Shown: positions 9,491 to 19,201, numbered from the stretch's first letter. The stretch is DNA of 64,000 bases from Lachnospiraceae bacterium (GCA_017450065.1 JAFSYI010000083.1:62001-126000), one strand, 5' to 3'. The notes: a model not told the origin generated them from the letters alone. Made by a program: numbers and translations.

Positions 9491-10219
9491 ATGTTATCAA
9501 AGTATGTTAAGACAGGAGACAAGCTGGAACTGGAAACCATCAACAGCTCAAAGGATAATAATGATCAGGGCGAGAAGAAGAATTACAGAAGCCAGGTTTA
9601 TGACATAATATCCGAGGATCAGATCAAGATCGGAATGCCTATGGAGCAGGGCAAGGTAATACTCCTGCCTGTAGACGGTGAATACAATCTATGCTTTTAC
9701 ACGCAGTCCGGTCTGTACCAGTGTCTTGCGAGGGTTATAGACAGGTACAAATCAGACAATATCTTCATACTTGTGATGGAGCTGACTACTGATATACGCA
9801 GATATCAGAGACGTGAGTATTATCGTCTGAACTGTGTTCTTGACATGAAAGCCAGGAATGTTTCGGATGAAGAGAGAAATTCGGCTCCGTATCTTGAACA
9901 GGTTCATTTTCTTGACACCGATATAACCTTTAACAACGGCGTTATGGTCGATATAAGCGGTGGAGGCGCAAGGTTCATATCCAAGGTGAAATACCCTAAG
10001 GGAAGCAACATCCGGTTTGTCTTCTCACTGTTTGTAAACGGAAAGCTTACAGAGTACAGACTGCTTGGACGCGTCCTTTATTCGGAAGAGCTTAACAGCA
10101 GACCGGGCTCATATGAACACAGGATACAGTTCATAAATATAATGAATGATGAACGTGAAAGCATAATTAAGTTCATCTTTGAAGAGGAAAGAAAAATCAG
10201 GCGCAGAGAGAAGGGATAA
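9491..10219 (+). CDS. PilZ-domain c-di-GMP-binding flagellar brake protein (YcgR/YpfA-like)
   Basis: A two-domain protein: an N-terminal YcgR-like beta domain (about residues 1-105) and a C-terminal PilZ domain. The c-di-GMP binding motif is present as RRYQRREYYRL near residue 112 (RxxxR), followed by VDISGGGARF (D/NxSxxG). Proteins of this build slow or stop the flagellar motor when c-di-GMP is high. Its place inside the flagellar operon supports that role. It starts 63 bases after flhG, and cheB follows after three bases. Confidence 0.9.
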   Translation: MLSKYVKTGDKLELETINSSKDNNDQGEKKNYRSQVYDIISEDQIKIGMPMEQGKVILLPVDGEYNLCFYTQSGLYQCLARVIDRYKSDNIFILVMELTTDIRRYQRREYYRLNCVLDMKARNVSDEERNSAPYLEQVHFLDTDITFNNGVMVDISGGGARFISKVKYPKGSNIRFVFSLFVNGKLTEYRLLGRVLYSEELNSRPGSYEHRIQFINIMNDERESIIKFIFEEERKIRRREKG

Positions 10220-10222
10220 GAA

Positions 10223-11479
10223 TTGAAGAAGAAAATACTGATCGTAGATGATTCTGCACTCATGAGAAGGGTTCTGTGTGATATAATAAATTCGGACAAC
10301 AGATTTGAGGTCGTCGAGTATGCCATTGACGGAGCGGACGGGTTCAAAAAAATATGTGCCAAGACTTACGATGCCGTTGTCCTGGACGTATACATGCCTA
10401 AGATGACAGGGCTTGAAATGCTTGAAGAGATGCAGAGAAGCAAGGTTTATGCCAATGTCCTGATGGCCAGTACGACAACGGGCGAGGGAGCGAAGGAAAC
10501 CATCAGGGCTCTCGACCTCGGCGCCGTGGATTTCATAAAAAAGCCGGAGAATGTCGCGGATGCAAGGCATGAGGAGTTCAAAAAGAGATTTCTCGATCTG
10601 CTTGATGTGGTAACAATGGCAAACAAAAACTACATGGCTAGAGCGGGAGCTCATTTTACACAGGATACGGCTCATAAAGGAACGACGTTCGTATCAAGAT
10701 ATGATGTGAACTTCCACACAGGCAGACCGGGTGCCGCAGCGGGATCACGTGCGGGTGATAGCGAGGCGGGTAAAACGGTCAAGCCGGCTGATGGAAGACC
10801 ATCATTATCAAGGTTCGGAACAGGCAGTACGAAGAGCAGTCTTACGACAGGCGGATGGACCGACATCCCGCCGGCATCCGAATCGCATCCCAGAGTTCCG
10901 GGCAGGAAGATAGTTGCCATAGCTTCGTCAACCGGAGGCCCCAAGGCACTGCAGGAGGTTATCCCAAGGCTTCCGGGAAATCTGAAGGCACCGGTTCTTC
11001 TGGTACAGCATATGCCCAGGGGCTTTACAGCATCACTTGCAAACCGTCTCAATGAACTGAGCGATGTGGAAGTGACCGAGGCAAAGGAAGGAGAAACCAT
11101 AGTAAGCGGTCATGTTTATATCGCTCCGGGAGGTGCTCATCTTAAAGCATCAAAGACGGCCGGGACCATGAAGCTCCATCTGACGGATGAACCGTCGAGA
11201 GAAGGTGTGAAGCCATGTGCCAATTATATGTATGAGTCTTTGGCCGGATGCGGATACGACGAAGTGGTATGTGTTGTCCTTACCGGAATGGGAGCTGACG
11301 GAACCGCCGGTATTGTTAATCTTAAGAAAAGTCAGAAGATTCATGTGATCGCACAGAATGAAGAAAGCTGTACCGTTTACGGGATGCCGCGAAGCATAGT
11401 TGAAGGTAAGCTTGCCGATGAGGTAGTTCCGCTTGCACAGGTTGCAGAACAAATTATTAAGAACGTGGGGGTATGTTAG
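10223..11479 (+). CDS. cheB: Chemotaxis protein-glutamate methylesterase CheB
   Basis: Removes methyl groups from, and deamidates, chemoreceptors. The receiver domain covers about residues 3-120 (D9-D10, phosphoacceptor D55, KKPEN lysine). A variable linker leads to the methylesterase domain from about residue 228. Its catalytic parts are visible: IASSTGGPKAL (Ser), VQHMPRGFTASLANRL (His) and VLTGMGADG (Asp). The start is TTG at 10223 behind GAGAAGGG. Three ATG-free bases separate it from the PilZ gene, and its end overlaps the cheA leader. Confidence 0.95.
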   Translation: MKKKILIVDDSALMRRVLCDIINSDNRFEVVEYAIDGADGFKKICAKTYDAVVLDVYMPKMTGLEMLEEMQRSKVYANVLMASTTTGEGAKETIRALDLGAVDFIKKPENVADARHEEFKKRFLDLLDVVTMANKNYMARAGAHFTQDTAHKGTTFVSRYDVNFHTGRPGAAAGSRAGDSEAGKTVKPADGRPSLSRFGTGSTKSSLTTGGWTDIPPASESHPRVPGRKIVAIASSTGGPKALQEVIPRLPGNLKAPVLLVQHMPRGFTASLANRLNELSDVEVTEAKEGETIVSGHVYIAPGGAHLKASKTAGTMKLHLTDEPSREGVKPCANYMYESLAGCGYDEVVCVVLTGMGADGTAGIVNLKKSQKIHVIAQNEESCTVYGMPRSIVEGKLADEVVPLAQVAEQIIKNVGVC

Positions 11480-11481
11480 CC

Positions 11482-13641
11482 ATGGATGTTAACCAGTATT
11501 TGGAAATCTTTCTCGATGAAACAAATGAGCATTTACAAAGTCTGAGTGACCAGCTGATGATCCTTGAGAATGAGCCGGAGAATGCGGATACGATAAACGA
11601 AATCTTCCGTGCGGCGCATTCATTAAAGGGTATGGCCGGAACAATGGGTTATAAGAGAATGCAGGCTCTTACTCACGATATGGAGAATGTGTTTTCGGAG
11701 ATCAGAAACGGCAAGATGAAGGTTACCAGTAATCTTGTGGATGTACTTTTCCAGACGCTTGATGCACTCGAAGAGTACAAAAACACGATCCAGGAAACCC
11801 AGGATGAAGGAACCAATGATAATGCCGCACTTATAAAGGCATTACAGCAGTGCCTTGATGAGGGAACCGGAACGGTATCGGAGGAAGCACCGGCAGCATC
11901 TTCGGATGCAAAGGAAGAGACTTCGGAAGCCGCTTCGGCAAACGGTGATAAGAAGTGGAAGAACATAGCGCTTCAGGAGCATGAGATAAATGCTCTTAAG
12001 GAAGCCGAAGAAAAGAAGCTGAATATTTACGGATGTACCGTATTTATCCAGGAGTCCTGTATCCTTAAAGCCGCAAGGGCATTTCTTGTGTTCAAGGCAG
12101 TTGAGGAGCTTGGAGAGATAATCATATCCGAGCCTTCGACACAGGATATAGAAGATGAGAAATTTGATTTTGACTTCAGTCTGTATATTATAAGCGAAGA
12201 AGGCTATGACAAGGTTGAAGCAGCAATAATGAGCGTGTCCGAGATAGACAGGGTTATCGGTGAGAAGGTTACGGCAGCCGACGCTATCGCAAACGGAGAG
12301 GCCAATGAAAAGGCAGTCGAGGCAAAGGAAGAGTCGGGAGCATCCGAAACGGCACAGCCGGCCAGGGAGGAGACCGCAGCGCCCGCAGCACCTGCACCTG
12401 CCGCTTCTTCGGCACCTGCAGCAGCACCTGCCGCTCAGGGAGGTAATGCACCTGCCAAGAAGGGAGCCAGCAAGCCTGTAGTAAACAGAACAGTCAGAGT
12501 GGATATAGAGAAGCTGGATGTACTGATGAATCTCGTGAGTGAGCTTATCATTGCGAAGAATTCGCTCGTATCATCGGCAGCATCGGGCGGACAGTCCGGA
12601 AACAGCAGCAATTTCAATGAGCAGATAGAATATCTTGAGAGCGTTACCACCAATCTTCATGAATCGGTTATGAAGGTTCGAATGGTTCCCATTGAGAGTA
12701 TTACTACCAAGTTCCCGAGAATGATCAGGGATCTTTCCAAGAAGCTCAATAAGAAGATGGAGCTGTATATGTCAGGTGAGGATACAGAGCTTGACCGTAC
12801 AGTGGTTGATGAGATAGGTGATCCTCTTATGCATATGCTCCGTAATTCGGCGGATCATGGTCTTGAATCGACTGAGGACAGAATTGCGAAGGGCAAGAAT
12901 CCTACCGGTTCGATCTTCCTTGATGCATATCAGGACGGTAATAACGTTGTCATAGAGGTTAAGGATGACGGTAACGGAATCGATGTTGAAGCTGTTAAGA
13001 GAAAGGCTATCGAACGCGGCACGATAACGGCAGAACAGGGCGAGAACATGAGCAGCAAGGAGATCATAGATCTGCTGTTCCTTCCCAGCTTCTCGACCGC
13101 AAAGGTGGTTTCGGATGTATCCGGACGAGGCGTCGGACTTGACGTTGTTAAGAGCAAGATCGAGGCTCTCGGCGGTGATGTAAGTGTTAAGACAAAGCTT
13201 GGTGAAGGTTCGACATTCTCAATAAGACTTCCGCTTACACTTGCGATAATACAGGCTCTCATGGTTATAGTCGGAGGCGAAACCTATGCGATCTCCCTCG
13301 GGTCGATAGATACCATAGAGGATATCAGTGAGAATGATGTGAAGTATGTTGAGGCCAAAGAAGTTATCCACTTAAGAGGAAATGTTATTCCCATTGTCAG
13401 ACTGCATGAAGTACTGGGTCTTGAGATGCCTAAAGAGAGTAGGGACAGGATGATAGTGGTTATAGTGAAGAAGGGCGACCAGTATGCGGGTCTTGTTGTT
13501 GATGAGCTTATAGGACAGCAGGAGATCGTTATCAAGTCACTTGGAAGATACATTAACTGCACAAGCAGGATGATAAGCGGCGCTACAATCCTTGGAGATG
13601 GCGAAGTGGCTCTTATTATCGATGCTAACTGTCTTATCTGA
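11482..13641 (+). CDS. cheA: Chemotaxis histidine kinase CheA
   Basis: Receptor-coupled kinase. The HPt (P1) domain holds H46 in RAAHSLKGMAGTMG. A CheY-binding P2-like domain spans about residues 165-270, and an Ala/Pro-rich linker of about 60 residues follows. Then come the dimer domain and the ATPase domain with N box MLRNSADHGLE, G1 VKDDGNGID and G2 GRGVGLDVVK. The C-terminal CheW-like P5 ends in MISGATILGDGEVALIID. An ATG at 11473 exists, but ATG 11482 is better spaced from GGGGG at 11467-11471. Length is 719 residues. Confidence 0.95.
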   Translation: MDVNQYLEIFLDETNEHLQSLSDQLMILENEPENADTINEIFRAAHSLKGMAGTMGYKRMQALTHDMENVFSEIRNGKMKVTSNLVDVLFQTLDALEEYKNTIQETQDEGTNDNAALIKALQQCLDEGTGTVSEEAPAASSDAKEETSEAASANGDKKWKNIALQEHEINALKEAEEKKLNIYGCTVFIQESCILKAARAFLVFKAVEELGEIIISEPSTQDIEDEKFDFDFSLYIISEEGYDKVEAAIMSVSEIDRVIGEKVTAADAIANGEANEKAVEAKEESGASETAQPAREETAAPAAPAPAASSAPAAAPAAQGGNAPAKKGASKPVVNRTVRVDIEKLDVLMNLVSELIIAKNSLVSSAASGGQSGNSSNFNEQIEYLESVTTNLHESVMKVRMVPIESITTKFPRMIRDLSKKLNKKMELYMSGEDTELDRTVVDEIGDPLMHMLRNSADHGLESTEDRIAKGKNPTGSIFLDAYQDGNNVVIEVKDDGNGIDVEAVKRKAIERGTITAEQGENMSSKEIIDLLFLPSFSTAKVVSDVSGRGVGLDVVKSKIEALGGDVSVKTKLGEGSTFSIRLPLTLAIIQALMVIVGGETYAISLGSIDTIEDISENDVKYVEAKEVIHLRGNVIPIVRLHEVLGLEMPKESRDRMIVVIVKKGDQYAGLVVDELIGQQEIVIKSLGRYINCTSRMISGATILGDGEVALIIDANCLI

Positions 13642-13672
13642 TATTATATAATGAATCAAAATAAAGAAAGAA

Positions 13673-13711
13673 GTCATAAGGAAGAAGACGGAAAAGGTAT
13701 CTGCTTATGAC
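13673..13711 (+). promoter_or_regulatory. Inverted repeat between cheA and cheW
   Basis: GTCATAAG at 13673-13680 is perfectly repeated in reverse complement at 13704-13711 with 23 bases between. It lies in the 88-base cheA-cheW gap just before the AAAAGGAGG ribosome site. It could be an RNA hairpin affecting processing or cheW translation. There is no T tract, so it is not a terminator. Confidence 0.4.
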
Positions 13712-13729
13712 GTTAAAAGGAGGGGCATC

Positions 13730-14197
13730 ATGGACGAGATAAGCTTAATGAATAACGAGTATGATACGACTCAGTTTATTGTAATAAACATAGGAGATGA
13801 GCAGTACGGTATAGATATTAAATACGTTGACAATATTGTACGTATGCAGAAGATAACAAGAGTACCCAACTGCCAGGACTATTTTAAGGGAGTAATAAAC
13901 TTAAGAGGTGAAGTGGTTCCGGTAATGAGCTTCAGAATGAAGGTTCATCTTCCCGAAGTGGATTATACCAACAAGACCAGGATAATAATCATCAAACTGG
14001 AGCCCAATGCTCCTGTCGGAATTATCGTAGATGCGGTTAAAGAGGTTGTGACACTTACGGATAACAATATTGACGCAGCTTCAAGAAGCAGCACAAACAA
14101 CGACCCCAGCTATATCAACGGTATCGGCAAGACGGGCGGAACTCTTATTTCGCTGCTTGATCTTAATGTTGTAATTTCTGAGAAGGAAACTGCCTGA
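13730..14197 (+). CDS. cheW: Chemotaxis coupling protein CheW
   Basis: Adaptor that joins CheA to chemoreceptors. The whole 155-residue protein is one CheW domain: FIVINIGDEQYGIDIKYVDNI, then the receptor/kinase contact region RVPNCQDYFKGVINLRGEVVPVM, and IIVDAVKEVV. An AAAAGGAGG ribosome site stands before the ATG. It follows cheA and precedes cheC, as in other clostridial che operons. Confidence 0.95.
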   Translation: MDEISLMNNEYDTTQFIVINIGDEQYGIDIKYVDNIVRMQKITRVPNCQDYFKGVINLRGEVVPVMSFRMKVHLPEVDYTNKTRIIIIKLEPNAPVGIIVDAVKEVVTLTDNNIDAASRSSTNNDPSYINGIGKTGGTLISLLDLNVVISEKETA

Positions 14198-14226
14198 TTC
14201 TCAAGTGGTTTTATGAGGTAGATTAA

Positions 14227-14844
14227 ATGGCTAAGATCGATCTTAACAATATGGAGGGTGTTTATTTCGACATCCTGAAGGAAATAGGTAATATCGGTGC
14301 AGGGAATGCAACTACTGCGCTCGCCCAGCTTCTTAATACCAAGGTTGATATGAAGGTGCCCAAGGTAGACCTTCTTGAGTTCTCCGAGGTAGGAGAAGCA
14401 ATGGGTGGCGAGGAGCAGCTCATGGCCGGGATTTATCAGCTTGTTGAAGGCGATATTACAGGGAGCATAATGTTCCTGCTTGAAGAGAAATCAGCTATAA
14501 CCTTGATAAGCAAGCTTATGGGAACGCCGGAGGTGGATAATGTTTCGGAGTTCGGAGAAATGGAGTATTCGGCACTTAAAGAGATAGGAAATATAATTAC
14601 AGGTTCCTATCTGTCTTCCCTTTCCATGCTTACCAATCTGAAGATAATCTCTTCGATTCCGGCGATAAGCATAGATATGTGCGGATCCATTCTGAGTGTT
14701 CCGGCAATTGAATTTGGGGAATTGGGTGACAAGATGCTTCTGATACAGACAGAGTTTTCTGATGACATGAAGCTTGACGGATTCTTTATACTTGTTCCGG
14801 ATCTTGAATCATATGATAAGATTTTAGGCTCTTTGGGCATGTAA
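14227..14844 (+). CDS. cheC: CheY-P phosphatase CheC
   Basis: Chemotaxis phosphatase of 205 residues that works with CheD. Two phosphatase helices with the family pattern (D/S)xxxExxN are visible: YFDILKEIGNIGAGNA near residue 14 and YSALKEIGNIITGSY near residue 116. The ATG follows GAGGTAG. It is one of three CheC/CheX/FliY-type proteins in this window, with FliY at the left edge and a CheX-like protein at 52332-52865. Confidence 0.94.
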   Translation: MAKIDLNNMEGVYFDILKEIGNIGAGNATTALAQLLNTKVDMKVPKVDLLEFSEVGEAMGGEEQLMAGIYQLVEGDITGSIMFLLEEKSAITLISKLMGTPEVDNVSEFGEMEYSALKEIGNIITGSYLSSLSMLTNLKIISSIPAISIDMCGSILSVPAIEFGELGDKMLLIQTEFSDDMKLDGFFILVPDLESYDKILGSLGM

Positions 14845-14857
14845 AAGGTAAACGATT

Positions 14858-15343
14858 ATGGGTGAAATGATAAAGGTTGGTATGGCGGACCTTAAGCTGT
14901 GCAAGGCTCCCGATGCTATAACAACTCTTGGGTTGGGTTCATGCATCGGAATTGCAATAAGGGATCCGGTAACGAAGATTGGCGGTCTGGCACATATCAT
15001 GCTTCCCGACAGCAAGAAGATCGCCAATAACACGTGTATAGCTAAATTTGCGGATACAGGGATCGCCGAGCTGGTGCGCATCATGGTTGCCGCAGGTGCT
15101 TCCAGAACAAGGCTGGTAGCAAAGATAGCCGGCGGGGCGCAGATGTTCGCATTGCAGAGCAAAACGGAGACCATGGCTGTAGGCGCGAGAAACGCCGAAG
15201 CGGTGGTAAAGATACTTGGTGAGATGAAGATCCCGATCCTTGCACAGGATACCGGATTGAATTACGGACGTACAGTGGAATTCTTTCCCGAAACCGGAGA
15301 TTTTGTTATCAAGGCAGTGGGCAGGGATGTAAAAAAGATATAG
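14858..15343 (+). CDS. cheD: Chemoreceptor glutamine deamidase CheD
   Basis: Deamidates receptor glutamines and modulates CheC. The catalytic Cys-His pair is visible as LGLGSCIGIAI and GGLAHIMLPDS, with the later Thr region (AQDTGLNYGRTV) also conserved. The size (161 residues) is normal. The ATG at 14858 has an AAAGGT site; an internal ATG at 14870 is possible. Thirteen bases separate it from cheC. Confidence 0.95.
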   Translation: MGEMIKVGMADLKLCKAPDAITTLGLGSCIGIAIRDPVTKIGGLAHIMLPDSKKIANNTCIAKFADTGIAELVRIMVAAGASRTRLVAKIAGGAQMFALQSKTETMAVGARNAEAVVKILGEMKIPILAQDTGLNYGRTVEFFPETGDFVIKAVGRDVKKI

Positions 15344-15357
15344 CAGGTATATGTTAT

Positions 15358-15663
15358 ATGAATACTAAGAAGGTGCCGCTTTTTGTTATGCTTTTGGCAG
15401 GTGCGGTAGCCTGCATAGTTACATATTTGGATCATTACAGTCTTCATGACATGCTTGTCGTGTTGCTGATAGTGCTTATATTATTTCTTATTATAGGACT
15501 TGTCATCAAGAAGGTATTTGATAAGTTTGAAATATCGGATGATAAACGTGTTGATGACGAGGGCGAAGTGCTTGAGAAGCAGGATGGGGATGCTGAAGGA
15601 GACGGTGGGGAAGAAATTCCCGAGAATGTGATAACGGAAGAAGAGCAACCGTTGCAACAGTGA
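15358..15663 (+). CDS. Small membrane protein of unknown function between cheD and fliA
   Basis: A 101-residue protein with two adjacent hydrophobic segments (about residues 6-24 and 30-50) and a strongly acidic C-terminal tail of about 40 residues rich in Glu and Asp. No family was recognised. It is tightly placed between cheD and the flagellar sigma gene on the same strand, so it is probably co-transcribed and may serve motility, but function cannot be read from the sequence. Confidence 0.75.
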   Translation: MNTKKVPLFVMLLAGAVACIVTYLDHYSLHDMLVVLLIVLILFLIIGLVIKKVFDKFEISDDKRVDDEGEVLEKQDGDAEGDGGEEIPENVITEEEQPLQQ

Positions 15664-15701
15664 TACAGCAGTGCCGAAGGGTAAATAAAACGGAGTGACA
15701 T

Positions 15702-16469
15702 ATGGACGACGCAGGCAGACTTAAGCTTTGGGCTGATTATGCCAAGAATCCGACCCGTGAGCTGAGAGAAAAAATAATATTGGAATATGCACCGCTTGTA
15801 AAGGTCGTTGCCGGAAGGCTGTCCATGTATCTGGGGTATAATGTTGAATATGATGACCTTGTAAGCTACGGCATATTCGGGCTTATAGATGCAATAGACA
15901 AGTTCGATGCATGCAAGGAAGTAAAGTTCGAAACATATGCGAGTCTTCGGATAAGAGGTGCAATACTTGACCAGATAAGAAAGATGGATTGGATCCCGCG
16001 GACGGTAAGAAAACGTCAGCGGGATATATCCAATGCAATAAAAGATATCGAAAGCAAAACAGGGCGTACTGCTACTGATGAGGAGATATCACAGGCGCTG
16101 GGTATTTCAAGCGAAGAATATGATGACTGGCAATCCCAGATGAAGGTTACCAATATTATATCGCTTGATGAGTTTACCGAATCGGGAGCAAATGATATAA
16201 GCGAAAGTACCACCGTTTCGCGTTATGAGCTTCCGGAAGAAGCTGTTGAAAAGGAGGAGCTTAAGATAGTTCTTAAGGAATCCATGGATCAGCTGACGGA
16301 AAAGGAACGGCAGGTAATCCTTATGTATTACTATGAGGATCTTACACTGAAGGAAATAAGTAACGTGTTGGAGGTGTCGGAATCCCGTGTATCACAACTT
16401 CATACAAAAGCGCTAAATAAAATGCGGGGGAAGATGGGTAAATATATGGGAGTGCTTATTAACTCATAG
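15702..16469 (+). CDS. fliA: Flagellar RNA polymerase sigma factor FliA/SigD (sigma-28)
   Basis: Directs transcription of late flagellar and chemotaxis genes. Region 2 is clear (YAPLVKVVAGRLSMYLGYNVEYDDLVSYGIFGLIDAIDKFD, a hallmark of this group, seen in shorter parts). Region 3 carries RKMDWIPRTVRKR, and region 4 ends in TLKEISNVLEVSESRVSQLHTKAL. Length (255) fits. A GGAG site precedes the ATG. No anti-sigma FlgM gene is in the window. Position after cheD matches Bacillus sigD. Confidence 0.95.
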   Translation: MDDAGRLKLWADYAKNPTRELREKIILEYAPLVKVVAGRLSMYLGYNVEYDDLVSYGIFGLIDAIDKFDACKEVKFETYASLRIRGAILDQIRKMDWIPRTVRKRQRDISNAIKDIESKTGRTATDEEISQALGISSEEYDDWQSQMKVTNIISLDEFTESGANDISESTTVSRYELPEEAVEKEELKIVLKESMDQLTEKERQVILMYYYEDLTLKEISNVLEVSESRVSQLHTKALNKMRGKMGKYMGVLINS

Positions 16470-16529
16470 AATGAGCAGAGTGAATAAGCGATCATACGGC
16501 AGGATGCATACAGCAAGAGGGAGAATCAT

Positions 16530-18131
16530 ATGGGAGATCAGAACGCATATTTCAGACTGCGAATAAAGAGTGACGGGACTTATCTGGAGCTTATACCGCC
16601 TCAGGGGAACGGGGATGCCTTTTCATTTACAGAAATGCAGGATTATCTTATAAGGCACGGTCAGGCAGTAGATAAGCTCGAGGTTGCAAAGGCAATACAG
16701 AATGCGGCGGGCGGTAAGTGTGAGATAAAGCTTGACAGTAAAGCCGGTCATGAAATATCCGAGAGTTATGAACTTGACGTTTCTGATGATAAGATGAGCT
16801 GTAAGGTGCGCTTTTTTCCGGCGTCTGACGGAGGAATGGAGCTTAAGAAGGAAGAGCTTATTAATGATCTTAAGTTCAAAAGGATATGCTTTGGCATTCA
16901 TGATGATGTTATAGACAGTTTTTTTAAGGATAAAAAGTATTGCACCGATTATATAATAGCTGACGGTGAAAAGCCCGTCGAAGGCTGTGACGGAAGAATA
17001 GATTATCTGTTTAATACAAATCCGGATACCAGGCCTTCTCTCAGAGAAGACGGAACGGTAGACTTCTTTAATCTTCAGATCATAAGCTCCTGTAAGGAAG
17101 GAGATGTGGTCGCAAGACTTACACCGGCAGAGCACGGAAAGAACGGCAGGGATGTATTCGGAAAAGAGGTTCAGCCGAGAGAGGTTTTTGAACCGAAATT
17201 CAGTTACGGCCATAATCTGAAGGTTTCGGATGACGGTCTTGAGCTTATATCGGAGCTCAGCGGAAATGTAACACTGGTAGACGATAAGGTATTTGTATCG
17301 AATATCTATGAAGTGAATGATGTTGATACATCTACGGGAAATATAGAATATGACGGTGATGTTCATGTCGCCGGCAGCGTTAAAGCAGGCTTTTCCGTAA
17401 AAGCAAGCGGAAACGTGGATGTAAAGGGGGTTGTTGAAGGCGCTTATGTGGAAGCGGGCGGAGATATAATCATTGCCAGGGGAATGAATGGCATGAGCCG
17501 CGGTAAGCTGGTTGCCGGACGCAATGTTATTTCCAAATTTATTGAGAATTCAACGGTTGAAGCTGCCGGATATGTTCATTCGGAAGCGATACTTCACAGT
17601 AATATCATAAGCAAGTCGGATATCGTAGTCACCGGAAAGAAAGGTTTCATAACCGGTGGAAGCATACATGCACTCGGAAATGTAGAAGCCAAGACTATAG
17701 GATCCGAGATGGGGGTTGATACCGATATCCAGGTCGGCGCGGATCCGACGGTAAAGCTTAAAGCAGCAGCCATGGAGCAGGAGATAAAGGAGAATAATAA
17801 GAAGCTCGCACAGATCAAACCTGTTCTTGCGACTCTGATGATGCGCGTCAAGAAGGGAGACAGGCTTACGCCCGATCAGCAGCGCAATCTCCGGCAGATG
17901 TCGGATGATTTCAAACAGCTTAATGAAACGATCGCAAAACAGATGGATGAGTATGAGGAGTATCTGTCCAAAATGGAGGTTACGGACAGTGAATCGGAGA
18001 TAAGGGTTTCGGGATGTGCATATCCCGGTACACGCATTACGATAAGCGAGATTTATCTTCAGCTGAAATCACCGGCTCAACATTCGAGGTTCGTAAAAGA
18101 AGGCGCAGATGTAAGGATCAGACCTCTTTAA
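16530..18131 (+). CDS. FapA/DUF342 beta-helix protein
   Basis: A 533-residue protein of the FapA (DUF342) family. The N-terminal part is mixed. A central stretch of about residues 215-400 has the short glycine-valine repeats of a right-handed beta helix (VHVAGSVKAGFSVKASGNVDV, then VEAGGDIIIARG). A coiled-coil-like region near residues 410-480 leads to a small C-terminal domain. Family members occur near polar flagella or cell-division genes, and their exact role is unclear. Its location directly after the flagellar sigma factor suggests a motility or polarity function. Confidence 0.85.
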   Translation: MGDQNAYFRLRIKSDGTYLELIPPQGNGDAFSFTEMQDYLIRHGQAVDKLEVAKAIQNAAGGKCEIKLDSKAGHEISESYELDVSDDKMSCKVRFFPASDGGMELKKEELINDLKFKRICFGIHDDVIDSFFKDKKYCTDYIIADGEKPVEGCDGRIDYLFNTNPDTRPSLREDGTVDFFNLQIISSCKEGDVVARLTPAEHGKNGRDVFGKEVQPREVFEPKFSYGHNLKVSDDGLELISELSGNVTLVDDKVFVSNIYEVNDVDTSTGNIEYDGDVHVAGSVKAGFSVKASGNVDVKGVVEGAYVEAGGDIIIARGMNGMSRGKLVAGRNVISKFIENSTVEAAGYVHSEAILHSNIISKSDIVVTGKKGFITGGSIHALGNVEAKTIGSEMGVDTDIQVGADPTVKLKAAAMEQEIKENNKKLAQIKPVLATLMMRVKKGDRLTPDQQRNLRQMSDDFKQLNETIAKQMDEYEEYLSKMEVTDSESEIRVSGCAYPGTRITISEIYLQLKSPAQHSRFVKEGADVRIRPL

Positions 18132-18153
18132 CGGTCACAGGAGAACAGTATAT

Positions 18154-18465
18154 ATGATAAGTCCGATTGAAATGAATGCTGTTATATCAAGGACTCAGGA
18201 TATAGCCAGTCTCAGACATAACGAGGATAATAAAGCAACTCTTGACAACGCCAATGTTCAGAATCAGATGGATGTTAAGAGAGATGAAGAAGCTTATACT
18301 GTTCAGACTGCTGCGCAAAGTGATGGAACTGATACCCATCATGATGCAAAGGAAAAAGGAAAGAACGAGTATTTTGATATAAGGCGTAAGGATAAGAAAG
18401 CTAAGGAAGATGACGGAGTGGTCAGGGTTAAGTCAGCTTCGCCGGGTTTTGATCTTAGGATATGA
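18154..18465 (+). CDS. Small hydrophilic protein of unknown function
   Basis: A 103-residue, highly charged, soluble protein with no membrane segment. The start is MISPIEMNAVISRTQDIASLRH, and the C-terminus is Lys/Asp-rich with VRVKSASPGFDLRI. An AGGAG site precedes the ATG. Comparable small proteins sit at this spot, after the sigma factor, in clostridial flagellar operons, but no function is known to me. It is probably real because it has its own ribosome site and lies within the operon with short gaps. Confidence 0.7.
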   Translation: MISPIEMNAVISRTQDIASLRHNEDNKATLDNANVQNQMDVKRDEEAYTVQTAAQSDGTDTHHDAKEKGKNEYFDIRRKDKKAKEDDGVVRVKSASPGFDLRI

Positions 18466-18502
18466 TGATAATATCAACTTGTAACTGAGTAGGAGAAGGA
18501 AT

Positions 18503-19201
18503 ATGACCCCTATGGAAATAACACTCCTTATAGTCGGAGTGATTATTTTTTGTCTGAGTTTTCTTATAAAGGATAAAGAACAGACTGAACAGATTTATGA
18601 CGAGGAAACGCTCAGAAATCAGGTGAGACGGATTACCGAGCGGGAACTGGACAGTATGAATCTTAAGGTTAAGGAGGCTGCCGACAGTTCCATAGAATAT
18701 GCCATGGAGAAGGCGGAAAGAGGCCTTGAGAAGATTTCGAATGAAAAGATCATGGCCGTGAGCGAATACTCGAATACGATCATGGATGAAATTAACAAGA
18801 GTCATAAAGAGGTGATGTTCCTTTATGACATGCTGACCGATAAGCAGACTGACCTCAAGAATACCGTACGAAAGGCTGAAGCCGCGGCAAAAGGGGTAGA
18901 GGATGCCGGAAAGTCAGCCATGGAACAGGCGGCGCAGCAGACACCGTCAAAGAAAACGACACAGCAGACGGCAAGGGAACAGGATGGGCAGAGAGATGAG
19001 GTTTATAATGGTTTTGAGGCATTTGACAACAGCAGGATAAGCAGAGTAGAGGCAGAAACTGTGATCGGTCCGGAGCCTGATAACAATAACCGCAGGATAA
19101 TAGAGCTTCATAAAAACGGAAGAACAGCGGTTGAGATCGCGAGGGAGCTCAATCTTGGAGTGGGTGAGGTCAATCTTGTGCTGGATCTGTTTGAGAGGTA
19201 G
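18503..19201 (+). CDS. SwrB-like (DUF6115-type) membrane-anchored coiled-coil protein
   Basis: One N-terminal membrane helix (about residues 5-22), a long coiled coil (about residues 35-145), a polar linker, and a C-terminal helix-turn-helix-like tail (RRIIELHKNGRTAVEIAREL, ending GVGEVNLVLDLFER). This architecture and its place downstream of the flagellar sigma gene match Bacillus SwrB/YlxL, which helps activate the flagellar export apparatus. The match is by layout and tail motif; overall similarity was not tested. Confidence 0.7.
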   Translation: MTPMEITLLIVGVIIFCLSFLIKDKEQTEQIYDEETLRNQVRRITERELDSMNLKVKEAADSSIEYAMEKAERGLEKISNEKIMAVSEYSNTIMDEINKSHKEVMFLYDMLTDKQTDLKNTVRKAEAAAKGVEDAGKSAMEQAAQQTPSKKTTQQTAREQDGQRDEVYNGFEAFDNSRISRVEAETVIGPEPDNNNRRIIELHKNGRTAVEIARELNLGVGEVNLVLDLFER

